Assembly: GCA_945878865.1 (NCBI GenBank)
Contig: CAMCUD010000032.1
Span: 1-45,738 of the forward strand
From: Bifidobacterium breve
GTDB taxonomy: Bacteria; Actinomycetota; Thermoleophilia; Solirubrobacterales; Solirubrobacteraceae
DNA length: 45,738 bases
Direction: 5' to 3'
Shown: positions 33,154-42,353 of the stretch, piece after piece
How positions within the stretch are numbered: the stretch's first letter is position 1
Layout of the letters: every line of letters begins with the position of its first letter
Translations under genes and position numbers: made by a program
Notes under the pieces: model-generated
Told to the model about the DNA's origin: nothing
What the model saw: only the letters and a program-made list of their open reading frames with translations
Database searches by the model: none

Positions 33154-34869
33154 GTGTCCATGCCACCCGCTCGCCGTCTCACCATCCTCACCGCCCTCGC
33201 CGCCACGCTCGCTCCCGCGAGCGCGGTCGCGGCGCCGGGCGACACCACGCTCGTCTCGCACGTCGCCGGCGTCCCCGCCGACCAGCAGATCTACAACCCG
33301 GTGATCAGCGGCGACGGATCCACCGTCGCGTTCACCTCGAGGGCGACGAGCTTCTCGGCCGCCGACGAGGACGCGACGTTCGACGTGTTCGCCAAGCCGC
33401 TCGGCTCGCCGGCCATGACCCTCGTCAGCGCCAAGCCGCCACTGACGGCCGCGGACTTCGACGCAACCTCGGCCGCCATCAGCCAGAACGGCCGCTACGT
33501 CGCCTTCCGCTCCCCGGCGATCAACCTCTCCGACGACGACCAGGACAACACCGACGACATCTACCGCCGGGATCTGCAGACCGGCGCGGTCGAGCTCGTC
33601 AGCCGGGCGAGCGGCGTGGCGGGCGCGGCGGGCGACGACGACTCCGGCGCGCCGTCGATCAGCGCCGACGGCCGCCTCATCGCCTTCCAGTCCGACGCGA
33701 CCAACCTCACCGCGGCCGGCGACGACACGGTCCAGAACATCTTCGTCCGCGACATGACGACGCACACGACCTATCTCGTCAGCCGCTCGGGTGCGACCGT
33801 CGCCACGAACGACTCCGAGCGCCCACAGATCAGCGCCGACGGCTCAACCGTCGTGTTCGCCTCGGACACGTCGGTCCTCGACGGAGGCCTTGCCGGGACG
33901 ACGGACGTGTTCGCCCACGACCTCGCGTCCGGCACGTCGCACCTCGTCAGCCGGCAGTCCTCCGCTGACGGCGGCGCGCCGCAGGACGACGACGGCGGGA
34001 CGGCGGAGGCGCTCGCCGTGAGCGCCGACGGCAGCCGGGTGGCGTGGGCGACGAGCGCGAGCAACCTCGTGGGCGCCGGCACGACGCTGAAGATCGTGGT
34101 GCGCGACCGCGTGGCGCAGACGACCACGCTCGTCTCGCGCGCCGACGGCGCGGCCGGCGCGGCGGCGAATGGGCCGTCGTTCGGGCCTGCGATGAGCGCG
34201 GACGGGACGAAGATCGCCTTCCACACATACGCGACGAACATTGATCCGCTCGACACCGTCGCGTCCGGTGACGTGTACGTCCGCGACGTCTCCGCGGGGA
34301 CCACCTCGCTCGCCAGCCGGCGGACCATGAGCCGCGGCGGCGAGAAGGGTGACGACGCGTCGTTTGCCGCCTCGATCAGCGCAGACGGGACGAAGGTCGC
34401 CTTCACCTCGTACGCGGACAACCTCGCCGACGTCGCCGGGTACGCGAACGGGCAGGCGTTCGTCCACGAGATGGGCGGACAGCTCCCCACGCCGCCGACG
34501 CCGCCCGCCCCCTCGCCGGCGGGCGACCCGGCGCCGGCCGCCGCGCCGCCGGCCCCGGTCGCATCCGGCGGCCGCCCCGTGAAGAAGCTCCGCGCGCGGC
34601 TGGCGTTCTCCCGCGGGACGAGCTCGTGCATCCGCGACGGCCGGCTCGTCCTCAAGCTCAAGGTCTTCCAGGGTGCGCCGGGCGCGAAGGTCCTCCGCGC
34701 CAGCGTCCGCGTGAACCGCGGCAAGGCCAAGCGCCTGCGCGGCGGTAAGGCCCGGCGGGTCGTGCTCCGCGGCCTGCACGGACGGCGCGTCACCGTCCGC
34801 ATCACCGCGCGCACGAGCACCGGCGAGGCCCTCACGCGCACCCGCACCTACCGCCGGTGCGCACGATGA
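33154..34869 (+). CDS. Secreted TolB-like seven-bladed beta-propeller protein
   Basis: A 571-aa exported protein. A signal peptide ends near AVAA (residue about 26). Seven repeats of the type SADGxxVAFxSxAxNL ... VxxRDxxTxTTxLVSR follow (the PD40/WD40-like TolB repeat), enough for one closed propeller. A Pro/Ala linker and a very basic Ig-like C-terminal domain (VKKLRARLAFSRGT onward) complete it. It probably binds protein or carbohydrate at the cell surface; no catalytic motif is seen. GTG 33154 has GGAGGAG 8 bp upstream; ATG 33160 is possible. A strong hairpin follows the stop. Confidence 0.85.
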   Translation: MSMPPARRLTILTALAATLAPASAVAAPGDTTLVSHVAGVPADQQIYNPVISGDGSTVAFTSRATSFSAADEDATFDVFAKPLGSPAMTLVSAKPPLTAADFDATSAAISQNGRYVAFRSPAINLSDDDQDNTDDIYRRDLQTGAVELVSRASGVAGAAGDDDSGAPSISADGRLIAFQSDATNLTAAGDDTVQNIFVRDMTTHTTYLVSRSGATVATNDSERPQISADGSTVVFASDTSVLDGGLAGTTDVFAHDLASGTSHLVSRQSSADGGAPQDDDGGTAEALAVSADGSRVAWATSASNLVGAGTTLKIVVRDRVAQTTTLVSRADGAAGAAANGPSFGPAMSADGTKIAFHTYATNIDPLDTVASGDVYVRDVSAGTTSLASRRTMSRGGEKGDDASFAASISADGTKVAFTSYADNLADVAGYANGQAFVHEMGGQLPTPPTPPAPSPAGDPAPAAAPPAPVASGGRPVKKLRARLAFSRGTSSCIRDGRLVLKLKVFQGAPGAKVLRASVRVNRGKAKRLRGGKARRVVLRGLHGRRVTVRITARTSTGEALTRTRTYRRCAR

Positions 34870-34870
34870 C

Positions 34871-34903
34871 GAACGAACTTCCCGCTGGGCGGGAAGTTCG
34901 TTC
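34871..34903 (+). terminator. Perfect 15-bp hairpin after the propeller gene
   Basis: GAACGAACTTCCCGC, loop TGG, GCGGGAAGTTCGTTC: arms match at all 15 positions. It begins one base after the propeller stop. There is no T-tract; in high-G+C actinobacteria such hairpins often still act as terminators. It lies just before the shared 14-bp motif. Confidence 0.65.
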
Positions 34904-34942
34904 CGGAATCCCGGAGGGGCCACCCGCGGACGCTGAACACGA

Positions 34943-34956
34943 GGGAACGATGTTCA
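34943..34956. promoter_or_regulatory. Shared 14-bp motif, site 1
   Basis: GGGAACGATGTTCA, identical to two other sites (42291-42304 and 43854-43867, opposite strand). It contains GAAC-GAT-GTTC, a palindrome with a 3-bp core. It overlaps the ATG (34950) assigned to the cyclase-like gene, which fits a repressor site, or means the gene starts further in. TGAACA at 34934 adds a second half-site. Confidence 0.6.
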
Positions 34957-35480
34957 CCCGCGCGTTACGCACATACGACGTGCCCGCCCGCCCCGACCCG
35001 CTGCGCGCTGCCTTCCTCGTCTGCGATCTCGCGACGCTGGACCCCGTGCAGCCGGAGGGGCTGCGGGAGCGCCTTCGCACTGAGGCACAGGCGCGCGGCG
35101 GCGAAGAGCTCACGCTTCGAAACGGCGGGCCCGTGCTCGCCTTCGCCGTCGGCACCGCCGCCGCGGCCCGGACGGCGATCGCCGTCCAGCGGGCCGCGGC
35201 CGCGGCGGGCGCGCCGCTGCGCATGGGGCTGCACACCGGGTCGGCGCTGCGCCACGGGGACGTCGTCTTCGGCCGCGCGGTCGACCACGCGTGCCGGCTC
35301 GCCGCCGCCGCGAAGCCGGGCGAGATCCTCGTCAGCCCTCTCGCCGCGGGCGAGGCCGGATCGCCCACCGAACGCGTGGTCGTCCCCTTCGGACGCGCGT
35401 CCGGCCGCCTGCCGGCGCGACGCCTGGCGTGGGCCGCGGACATCGATGACGCGGCCGACGCCGCGGAGGCGTGCGCATGA
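34950..35480 (+). CDS. Degenerate class III nucleotidyl cyclase-homology protein
   Basis: A 176-aa protein with the fold pattern of class III adenylate/guanylate cyclase catalytic domains: an Asp in AAFLVCDLATLD (first metal site position), VLAFAVGTAAAARTAIAVQR (20 residues), LRMGLHTGSALRHGDVVFGR and VDHACRLAAAAKPGEILVS. The second metal Asp of the usual GD motif is replaced (RNGGPVLAF), so it probably does not make cAMP. Such domains are usually fused to AAA-TPR ATPases; here the ATPase is a separate gene, coupled by ATGA overlap. GAGGG precedes ATG 34950; a GTG in the same frame (34980) is an alternative, as the shared motif overlaps the ATG. Confidence 0.72.
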   Translation: MFTRALRTYDVPARPDPLRAAFLVCDLATLDPVQPEGLRERLRTEAQARGGEELTLRNGGPVLAFAVGTAAAARTAIAVQRAAAAAGAPLRMGLHTGSALRHGDVVFGRAVDHACRLAAAAKPGEILVSPLAAGEAGSPTERVVVPFGRASGRLPARRLAWAADIDDAADAAEACA

Positions 35481-38400
35481 CCGTCACCAGCCCGACCCCA
35501 CGCAGTGGACAGGTCGGCCACATCGCTCTAGGTTCCGTGGCCCCGGACGTCGGGCCCGGCGGGCCGCCCGAGCGGCGCCGGACCGGCGGGCGGCCATCCA
35601 TGCACCAATCGGACCTCACCAGCACCCGCGTCGTCGGCCGCGATCACGAGCTCGACGAGCTCGGCGGCGCGCTGCGCGAGGCGGTCGAGGCCCGCGGGCG
35701 CGTGTACCTCGTCGCCGGGGACCCCGGGGTCGGAAAGACGACGCTCTGCGAAGCGCTCGCCGAGCGCGCGACGACGACCGGCGCGACCGTCCTGTGGGGT
35801 CGCTGCTGGGAGGACGGCGGCGCGCCCGCGTTCTGGCCCTGGGTGCAGATCGTCCGCGCGCACACCGCCGCGCTCACCCCCGACGACCTGCGCGTCGCCC
35901 TCGGTGCCGGGGCCGAGCCGCTCGCCCACCTCGTGCCCGAGCTGCGCGCCAAGCTGCCGGAACTCGAACCGACCACGACCACCAGCGCCGGCACGCCCGA
36001 GCAGCACCGCTTCGCGCTGTTCGACGCGCTCGGCACCCTGCTCGTCGCCGCCGCGCAGCAGAAGGCGCCGCTCGTCGTGATCCTCGACGACCTGCACGCC
36101 GCCGACGAGCCGTCGCTGCGGGCACTGCGGTTCGTCGCCCGCCACCTGCGCAGCGCGCCGCTGCTGCTCGTCGGGACGTACCGCGAAGCCGAGGCGCGCG
36201 AGCGCCCGGAGGTCGCGGAGATCCTCAGCGGCATCGCGGGGGACGCGCAGCGCCTGGCGCTCGGCGGGCTGGATCGCGCCGGCGTCGCGACGCTCGTGCA
36301 ACGCCTCGCCGGCGACCGCGTCAGCGAGGATCGCGTGAGCGAGATCGCGCGGGTGACCGAAGGCAACCCGCTCTTCGTCGACGAGATCGTCCGGCTGTGG
36401 GCCGGCACCGGGACCGCCGACGGCGGAGCGCAGCCGCTGCCCGACGGCGTCCGCCAGGCGATCCGCCGCCGCTTCGCCCCGCTGCCCGACCCCACGCGCG
36501 AGGTGCTGGAGATCGCCTCCGTGCTCGGCCGGGAGTTCAGCGTGCCCGCGCTCCAGCCGCTCACGGCGCTGAACCGCGAACAGCTCACCGCCCGGCTGGA
36601 ATCCGCCGCCGAGCAGCACGTCCTCGTGCCCGGCGCGCAGCTGGGCCGCCACCGCTTCGGCCACGCGCTCATGCGCGAGGTGCTCTACGACGGGCTGCCC
36701 GCCCCCCGGCGCATCGCCCTGCACCGCCGCGCCGGCGAGGCGCTCGAGCAGATCTACGCCGCCGACCTCGAGCCGCGTCTGGCCGAGCTCGCCCACCACT
36801 TCCTCCAGGCCGCGCCGGGCGGCGGGGTGCGCAAGGGCGTGGAGTACTCGCTGCGCGCCGGCCGCCGCGCGCTCGACCAGCTCGCCTTCGAGGAGGCCGC
36901 CGCGCTGCTGCGCCGCGGCCTGGAGGCCGACGCCCTGGAACCCGAGGACCCGAAGCTCACCGGCGAGCTGCTCGTGGCCCTCGGCGAGGCGGAGATCCAG
37001 GCGGGGACCCGCGCCGCCGGGCGCGAGACCCTCGACCGGGCCGCGGCGCACGCCCAGCGCCACGGCGATGCTGAGCTGCTCGCCCACAGCGCCCTGACCC
37101 TTGGCAACTGGGGCCTCTCCCCGGGTGTGGTGGACGAGCAGCTCGTGACCATGCTCGACGCGGCGCTCGTCGCGCTGCCCGACGGCGACAGCGAGCTGCG
37201 CGCGCGGTGCCTCGCGCGTCTCGCGCTGGCGCTCTACTGGTCCGACCGGGTGCAGCGGCGCACGGTGCTGGCCGAGGAGGCGACCGCGATGGCCCGCCGC
37301 CTCGAGGACGACGCCACGCTCGCCGCGGTGCTCGCTGACTCCAACCTCGCCACCTGGGGCCCGGACAGCACCGACGAGATGATCGCCGCCAGCCGGGAGG
37401 TCCAGCGGCTCGCCGAGTCCGTCGGTGACGGTGAGCGCGCGCTGCACGCCCGCAGCTGGCGGGTGACCCCGCTGCTGGAGAAGGCCGACATGCCGGGCGT
37501 CGAGCGCCAGATCGCGACGTTCACGACGCTCGCCAACGAGTACCGCCAGCCGCTGAGCCTCTGGTACGCGCCGCTGCTCCAGGGCATCCGTGCGCTGCTG
37601 CGCGGCGAGATCGCCGACGCCGAGGCGCTCGAGCAGGAAGCCGGGCGGATGAGCGCCGAGATCGAGGACTCGGTCGCGGGCCTGCTCATCGCCGCGCAGA
37701 TGTGGTCGCTGCGCCGCGAGCAGGGTCGCCTGCCCGAGATGCGCGAGCCGATGGCCGCGCTCGTGCAGGCACTGCCGAGCATCCCGGCGTGGCGCTGCGC
37801 GCTGGCAGTGGTCGAGCGCGACGCCGAGGATAAGGCCGCGACCCGCCACCACGTGCAGGGGATCATCGAACGCGGCCTGGACTCGATCCCCCGCGACTTC
37901 CTCTGGCTCATGGCCCACGCTCTGCTCGGCGAGGCGTGCGCGTACGCGGGGAACCCCGAGTGGTGCGCGATGATCGAGGAGCGCATCGCGCCGTACGCGC
38001 ACCTGCACTTCACCGTCCCCGACGCCGTGAGCCTCGGGCCGGTCAGCCGCCCGCTCGGCCTGCTCGCCGCCGCCCAGGGCGACTACGAGCGCGCGATCCA
38101 GTACTTCAACGACGCGGTCGCCTCCTCACGGGCCGCGGACGCGCCGCCGCTCGTCTCCCGCACGCTCATCGACGGCGCCGACGCGATCGCCGACGCCGAC
38201 CCGGTTCGCGCGCGGATGTGGGCGCGCGAGGCGCTCGTGATCGCCGAGCCGCTCGGCCAGGCGGGGGTCGCCGACCGGGCGCGTGCGCGGCTCGGCCGCG
38301 ACGCCGACGACCTCCCCGCCGTCGGCCCCCAGGCCGCCACGGCCACCGCGGCCGCGACCGGCCGCCGCACGGCCACCCTGCGGCGCGAGGGCGAGATGTG

Positions 38401-38962
38401 GGCGATCGCCCTCGACGGCGAGACCCGCCACGTCCGCCACACGAAGGGCATGGAGCACCTCGCCCGACTCCTCGCCGCCCCGGGCAAGGAGTTCCACGTG
38501 CTCGACCTCGTCGGCGCGGGTGCCGGAGCTCCCGCGACGCAGACGGCCGCCGCGGCGGCGCAGGCGGGCCTCTCCGTCGGCAGCGGTGGCGACGCCGGAG
38601 CCCTGCTCGACGATGCCGCCAAGCGCGCGTACCGCGAACGCATCGCCGACCTCGAAACCGACCTCGCCGAGGCCGAGCGCTTCCACGACGACGAGCGCGC
38701 CGCCCGCGCCCGCGCGGAGATCGACTTCGTCGTCAGCGAGCTGAGCGCCGCCGTCGGACTGGGCGGCCGCGACCGCCGCGCGGCCAGCGACGCCGAGCGG
38801 GCCCGGGTGAACGTCACGCGGGCGATCCGCTCGGCCGTCAAGCGGATCACCGAGCAGGACCCGAACGTCGGCCGCCACCTCGACGTGTCCGTGCGCACAG
38901 GCCTCTTCTGCCGCTACGACCCGGACCCAGGCTCGACCATCGCCTGGGACGTCCACGACTGA
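35477..38962 (+). CDS. AAA-TPR signalling ATPase (LuxR/LAL-like without HTH)
   Basis: A 1161-aa ATPase. After a Gly/Pro-rich start, the AAA domain has Walker A GDPGVGKTT (residues 81-89) and Walker B LVVILDDLHAADE (near 200), then sensor-like FVDEIVRLW. TPR-like helices fill about 400-960. A C-terminal domain (RREGEMWAIALDGETRHVRH, then KGMEHLARLL) is the conserved tail seen in many actinobacterial AAA-TPR regulators and lacks a LuxR-type helix-turn-helix; the last 70 residues are a coiled coil followed by VNVTRAIRSAVKRITEQDPN. It probably senses a ligand and signals through protein contacts, together with the cyclase-like protein. ATG 35477 overlaps that gene's stop (ATGA) with GGAGG 7 bp upstream. 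Confidence 0.85.
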   Translation: MTVTSPTPRSGQVGHIALGSVAPDVGPGGPPERRRTGGRPSMHQSDLTSTRVVGRDHELDELGGALREAVEARGRVYLVAGDPGVGKTTLCEALAERATTTGATVLWGRCWEDGGAPAFWPWVQIVRAHTAALTPDDLRVALGAGAEPLAHLVPELRAKLPELEPTTTTSAGTPEQHRFALFDALGTLLVAAAQQKAPLVVILDDLHAADEPSLRALRFVARHLRSAPLLLVGTYREAEARERPEVAEILSGIAGDAQRLALGGLDRAGVATLVQRLAGDRVSEDRVSEIARVTEGNPLFVDEIVRLWAGTGTADGGAQPLPDGVRQAIRRRFAPLPDPTREVLEIASVLGREFSVPALQPLTALNREQLTARLESAAEQHVLVPGAQLGRHRFGHALMREVLYDGLPAPRRIALHRRAGEALEQIYAADLEPRLAELAHHFLQAAPGGGVRKGVEYSLRAGRRALDQLAFEEAAALLRRGLEADALEPEDPKLTGELLVALGEAEIQAGTRAAGRETLDRAAAHAQRHGDAELLAHSALTLGNWGLSPGVVDEQLVTMLDAALVALPDGDSELRARCLARLALALYWSDRVQRRTVLAEEATAMARRLEDDATLAAVLADSNLATWGPDSTDEMIAASREVQRLAESVGDGERALHARSWRVTPLLEKADMPGVERQIATFTTLANEYRQPLSLWYAPLLQGIRALLRGEIADAEALEQEAGRMSAEIEDSVAGLLIAAQMWSLRREQGRLPEMREPMAALVQALPSIPAWRCALAVVERDAEDKAATRHHVQGIIERGLDSIPRDFLWLMAHALLGEACAYAGNPEWCAMIEERIAPYAHLHFTVPDAVSLGPVSRPLGLLAAAQGDYERAIQYFNDAVASSRAADAPPLVSRTLIDGADAIADADPVRARMWAREALVIAEPLGQAGVADRARARLGRDADDLPAVGPQAATATAAATGRRTATLRREGEMWAIALDGETRHVRHTKGMEHLARLLAAPGKEFHVLDLVGAGAGAPATQTAAAAAQAGLSVGSGGDAGALLDDAAKRAYRERIADLETDLAEAERFHDDERAARARAEIDFVVSELSAAVGLGGRDRRAASDAERARVNVTRAIRSAVKRITEQDPNVGRHLDVSVRTGLFCRYDPDPGSTIAWDVHD

Positions 38963-38963
38963 G

Positions 38964-40664
38964 ATGCCCGCGACCGAGCACTTCGACGTCATCGTCGTGG
39001 GCTCGGGGTTCGGAGGTGCCGTGTCGGCCTGCCGCCTGGCGGAGGCCGGGATGCGCGTCTGCGTCCTCGAGCGCGGCAAGGCGATCGCGCCCGGGGAGTT
39101 CCCCCGCACCGCCGCGCAGCTGCGCGACGGGTTCTGGGACCCCAGCGAGGGGCTGCACGGGATGTTCGACGTGTGGTCGTTCAAACAGCTGGCCGCAGTC
39201 GTCGCCAGCGGGCTGGGTGGAGGGTCGCTCATCTACGCCAACGTGCTGCTGCGCAAGGACCCGGAGTGGTTCGTCGAGCAGCGCGACGGCGCGCCGTGGC
39301 GCTGGCCGGTCACGCGCGAGGAGCTCGACCCGCACTACGACCGGGTCGAGGCGATCCTGAAGCCGCAGCCGTTCCCGGCGGAGTACCTCGAACGCAGCCC
39401 GAAAGTGGGCGCGTTCCGCGACGCCGCCGAGCGCGTCGGGCTGCGGACGTTCCACCCGCCGCTGGCGATCGCGTTCTCGGAGAACGGCGGGCCGCCGCGG
39501 CCCGGCCGGCCGCTGCCCGACGACGGCAACCTCCACGACGCGCCGCGGCGCACCTGCACGCTCTGCGGGGAGTGCGACCTCGGCTGCAACGACGGCGCGA
39601 AGCAGACGATGGACCTCACCTTCCTCTCCCGCGCCGCGCGCGCCGGCGCGGACATCCGCCCGCGCCACGAGGTGCGGACGATCGCCCCGAACCCCGGCGG
39701 CGGGTACTGGCTGGAGACCGTCACCCATCCCGAGGAGCGCGAAGGCCTGCCGACCGACACGAGCGACCCGGCGCTCTGCCCGCGCACCGTCTTTACGTGC
39801 GACCGCCTCGTGCTCGCCGCGGGCGCGCTGAGCACCACGTATCTGCTGCTGCGCAACGCCCAGCACCTCCCCGGGCTGAGCCCCGCGCTCGGCACCCGCT
39901 TCAACGGCAACGGCGACCACCTCTCGTTCGTCCGCCGCGCCGGGACCGAGACGTCGGGGCGCGAGCGCCTCCTGCGCCGGCTGGAGGGCAGCCGCGGGCC
40001 GGTGATCACCACCGCCGCGCGCTCCGACGACGACGCGTCGCAGATGGCCGGGTTCTACCTCGAGGACGCCGGCTACCCGGCGCACACCGCGTGGATGCTG
40101 CAGGTCGCCGCGACCCCGCGAGCAGTCTGGTCGGCACGCAGCGCGCTGGCGCGGATCGCGTGGGAGCGGGCGAGCAGCCGGCACACCGAGCCGCAGCTCG
40201 GTGCGCTGCTGTCCCGGCTGTTCGGCGACCTGCGCACGCCCGCCGGATTCCTCCCGCTGCTCGGGATGGGGCGGGAGATCGCGCACGCCCGGCTGTCGCT
40301 CGCAGCCGACGGCAGGACGCTGACGACCGACTGGTCGCGGGCGAAGGCCGGCCGGGTGTTCGGCCGGATCCGCGGCGCGTCGCGCGCGATCGCCGAGGAC
40401 CTCGGTGGGAAGTTCTCGGCCGACCCTGTCGGCCGCCGGCACCCGCCGACCATCACCGTCCACGCCCTCGGCGGCGCGCCCATGGGGCACACGCCGCAGG
40501 AAGGCGTCGTCGACGGCTACGGCCGCGTGTTCGGCCACCCGGGGCTGAGCGTGGCGTGCGGGGCGGCGATGCCCGGGGCGGTCGGCCCCAACCCGAGCCT
40601 GACCATCGCGGCGTTCGCCGACCGGCACGCCGAGCAGATCCTGCGAGAGGAGGGACGCCTGTGA
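38964..40664 (+). CDS. GMC-family oxidoreductase, cholesterol-oxidase (ChoD)-like
   Basis: A 566-aa flavoprotein of the GMC family. The FAD motif is VVGSGFGGAVSA (residues 11-22), ALGGAPMGHT and NPSLTIAAFADRHAEQI mark the C-terminal catalytic region. A cysteine cluster, CTLCGECDLGCNDGAK near residue 197, is the mark of the ChoD/cholesterol-oxidase-like subfamily and could hold a metal or disulfide. Such enzymes oxidise an alcohol, often a sterol, and pass electrons to O2, giving H2O2, or to another acceptor. The substrate is unknown. It starts 1 bp after the AAA-TPR gene and overlaps the next gene by GTGA, so all are in one operon. Confidence 0.9.
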   Translation: MPATEHFDVIVVGSGFGGAVSACRLAEAGMRVCVLERGKAIAPGEFPRTAAQLRDGFWDPSEGLHGMFDVWSFKQLAAVVASGLGGGSLIYANVLLRKDPEWFVEQRDGAPWRWPVTREELDPHYDRVEAILKPQPFPAEYLERSPKVGAFRDAAERVGLRTFHPPLAIAFSENGGPPRPGRPLPDDGNLHDAPRRTCTLCGECDLGCNDGAKQTMDLTFLSRAARAGADIRPRHEVRTIAPNPGGGYWLETVTHPEEREGLPTDTSDPALCPRTVFTCDRLVLAAGALSTTYLLLRNAQHLPGLSPALGTRFNGNGDHLSFVRRAGTETSGRERLLRRLEGSRGPVITTAARSDDDASQMAGFYLEDAGYPAHTAWMLQVAATPRAVWSARSALARIAWERASSRHTEPQLGALLSRLFGDLRTPAGFLPLLGMGREIAHARLSLAADGRTLTTDWSRAKAGRVFGRIRGASRAIAEDLGGKFSADPVGRRHPPTITVHALGGAPMGHTPQEGVVDGYGRVFGHPGLSVACGAAMPGAVGPNPSLTIAAFADRHAEQILREEGRL

Positions 40665-42328
40665 GCGGCCTGCGCTTCACCGAGGAGATGGACGGCACCG
40701 TCACGTTCGACGCCGAGGAGACCGATTTCGAACGCGGCGCTCGCGGGGAGGTGCGCGCGATGTTCCACCTGACAATCGCGCTCGACGACGATGACGCGTT
40801 CCTCGACGACCCCGGCCATCAGGCCCGCGCCTGGGGCTACGTGCGGATCGACGGCACGCCGTACGAGGTGGCCGACGGGCGGTTCAACCTGTTCCCGCAC
40901 GCCGACGATCCGCGCCGCACGCGGATGGAGTACGTCCTGCCGTTCACCGGCGCCGACGGGCGGGCGCTCGAGCTGCGCGGGCACAAGGAGGTCCAGGACG
41001 ACGCCGGGTTCGACCTGTGGGCGGACACCACGACGCTCTTCACCCGCATCGTCGACGCGACGACCGGCGACCAGGTGGCGATCGGCATCCTGCGCCTGAC
41101 GCTCGGCGACTTCCTGCGGCAGATGACGACCGTGCGCGGCGGCGTCGACGCGCTCGCGTCCTTCGGCGCGTTCTTCGGGCAGACGCTGCTGCGCGTCTAC
41201 GGCAAGCGCCAGCTGCCCGAGACCGTGCGACGGCGGCCGCCGGCGCGGCGCGTCCCACCGGTCGAGCTCGCCGAGCGCATCGTCCCGTACCGCACCGAGG
41301 ACGGCTTCGACGGGCACCTCGTCAACGTGCGCGCCACTGACCGCGAGCCACACCTCGGGCCGGTCTACATGGCCGCCGGATCGTCCGTGCGGACGAACGT
41401 GTTCCGCGCGCCGATCAGCGAGAACATCGTCGAGCGCCTCGCCCGCGAGGGCTACGACGTCTGGCTGAACGAGTGGCGCGCGAGCTTCGAGCACCCGCGC
41501 CGGGAATGGACCCTCGACGACGCCGCGCTGCACGACCATCCCGTGGGCGTGCGCACCGTGGTCGAGCAGACCGGCCACGATCGCATCAAGGCGCTCGTGC
41601 ACTGCCAGGGCAGCTCGTCGTTCTTCATGGGGCTCGTCAGCGGGCAGATGCCAGAGGTCGACACGGTGGTGTGCAACGCGATGTCGCTGCACCCGGTGGT
41701 GCCGCCGCTCTCCCGGGCGAAGATCGAACTGCTCACCCCGCTCATGGGGAAGTTCACCGACTACGTCGATATCTCCTGGGGGATCGACCCGACGACCTGG
41801 CTCGCGCACAGCGTGCGCGGCTACGTACGCGCGACGCATCACGAGTGCGACAACCTCGTCTGCCAGATCTCAAGCTACTTCTACGGGCACGGCGGCTCGA
41901 CGATGTGGGATCACGCGAAGCTCTCGCCGGAGGTGCACGACTGGCTCACCGACGAGTTCGAATGGATCCCCGTCAGCTTCTTCCGGCAGATGCGCCGGAG
42001 CATCAAGCGCGGCCATCTCGTGTGGGCGGGCGACCACCCCGGCGTCCCGCAGGACCTGCTCGCCCAGCCGCCAGACACTCAGGCCCGGATCACGTTCCTG
42101 CAGGGGACGGCGAACCGGTGCTTCTCCCCCGACAGCCAGGCGCGGACGTTCGCCTGGTTCGAGCGCCACCAGCCCGGCCGCCACCGGCTGCGTCAGCTCC
42201 GCGGGTACGGGCATTTCGACTGCTGGATGGGCGAGGACGCGCCGCGCGACGTCTTCCCGATCGTGCTCGACGCACTCGCCGGAGGGGCGATGAACATCGT
42301 TCCCCCGGTGGTTACGCCCGCCGCGTGA
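40661..42328 (+). CDS. Alpha/beta hydrolase with N-terminal GMC-partner domain, Cys nucleophile
   Basis: A 555-aa protein. The first about 200 residues are a beta-rich domain (TFDAEETDFERGARGEVRAM; GVDALASFGAFFGQTLLRVY) that often accompanies GMC oxidases. The rest is an alpha/beta hydrolase, in which the nucleophile elbow reads VHCQGSSSFF: Cys315 takes the place of Ser, as in PHA synthases. The acidic position lies in FLQGTANRCFSPD and the His518 in GYGHFDCWMG, so the triad looks unusual. In other bacteria GMC oxidase and this hydrolase are sometimes fused. It is coupled to the GMC gene. Its last codons (MNIVPPVVTPAA) contain the shared 14-bp motif. Confidence 0.82.
   Translation: MSGLRFTEEMDGTVTFDAEETDFERGARGEVRAMFHLTIALDDDDAFLDDPGHQARAWGYVRIDGTPYEVADGRFNLFPHADDPRRTRMEYVLPFTGADGRALELRGHKEVQDDAGFDLWADTTTLFTRIVDATTGDQVAIGILRLTLGDFLRQMTTVRGGVDALASFGAFFGQTLLRVYGKRQLPETVRRRPPARRVPPVELAERIVPYRTEDGFDGHLVNVRATDREPHLGPVYMAAGSSVRTNVFRAPISENIVERLAREGYDVWLNEWRASFEHPRREWTLDDAALHDHPVGVRTVVEQTGHDRIKALVHCQGSSSFFMGLVSGQMPEVDTVVCNAMSLHPVVPPLSRAKIELLTPLMGKFTDYVDISWGIDPTTWLAHSVRGYVRATHHECDNLVCQISSYFYGHGGSTMWDHAKLSPEVHDWLTDEFEWIPVSFFRQMRRSIKRGHLVWAGDHPGVPQDLLAQPPDTQARITFLQGTANRCFSPDSQARTFAWFERHQPGRHRLRQLRGYGHFDCWMGEDAPRDVFPIVLDALAGGAMNIVPPVVTPAA
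42291..42304. promoter_or_regulatory. Shared 14-bp motif, site 2
   Basis: TGAACATCGTTCCC, the exact reverse complement of site 1. It is in the last codons of the hydrolase gene and 50 bp before the peroxidase ATG. Confidence 0.6.
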
Positions 42329-42353
42329 CGCCACGCGGACGCAGGGAGAGAGC

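Noticed and set aside
34943-34957. Shared 14-bp motif as a mere protein-coding coincidence
   Set aside because: It is on opposite strands and in different reading contexts (around a start codon, in a gene end, and across a stop codon), so common codon use does not explain the identity.
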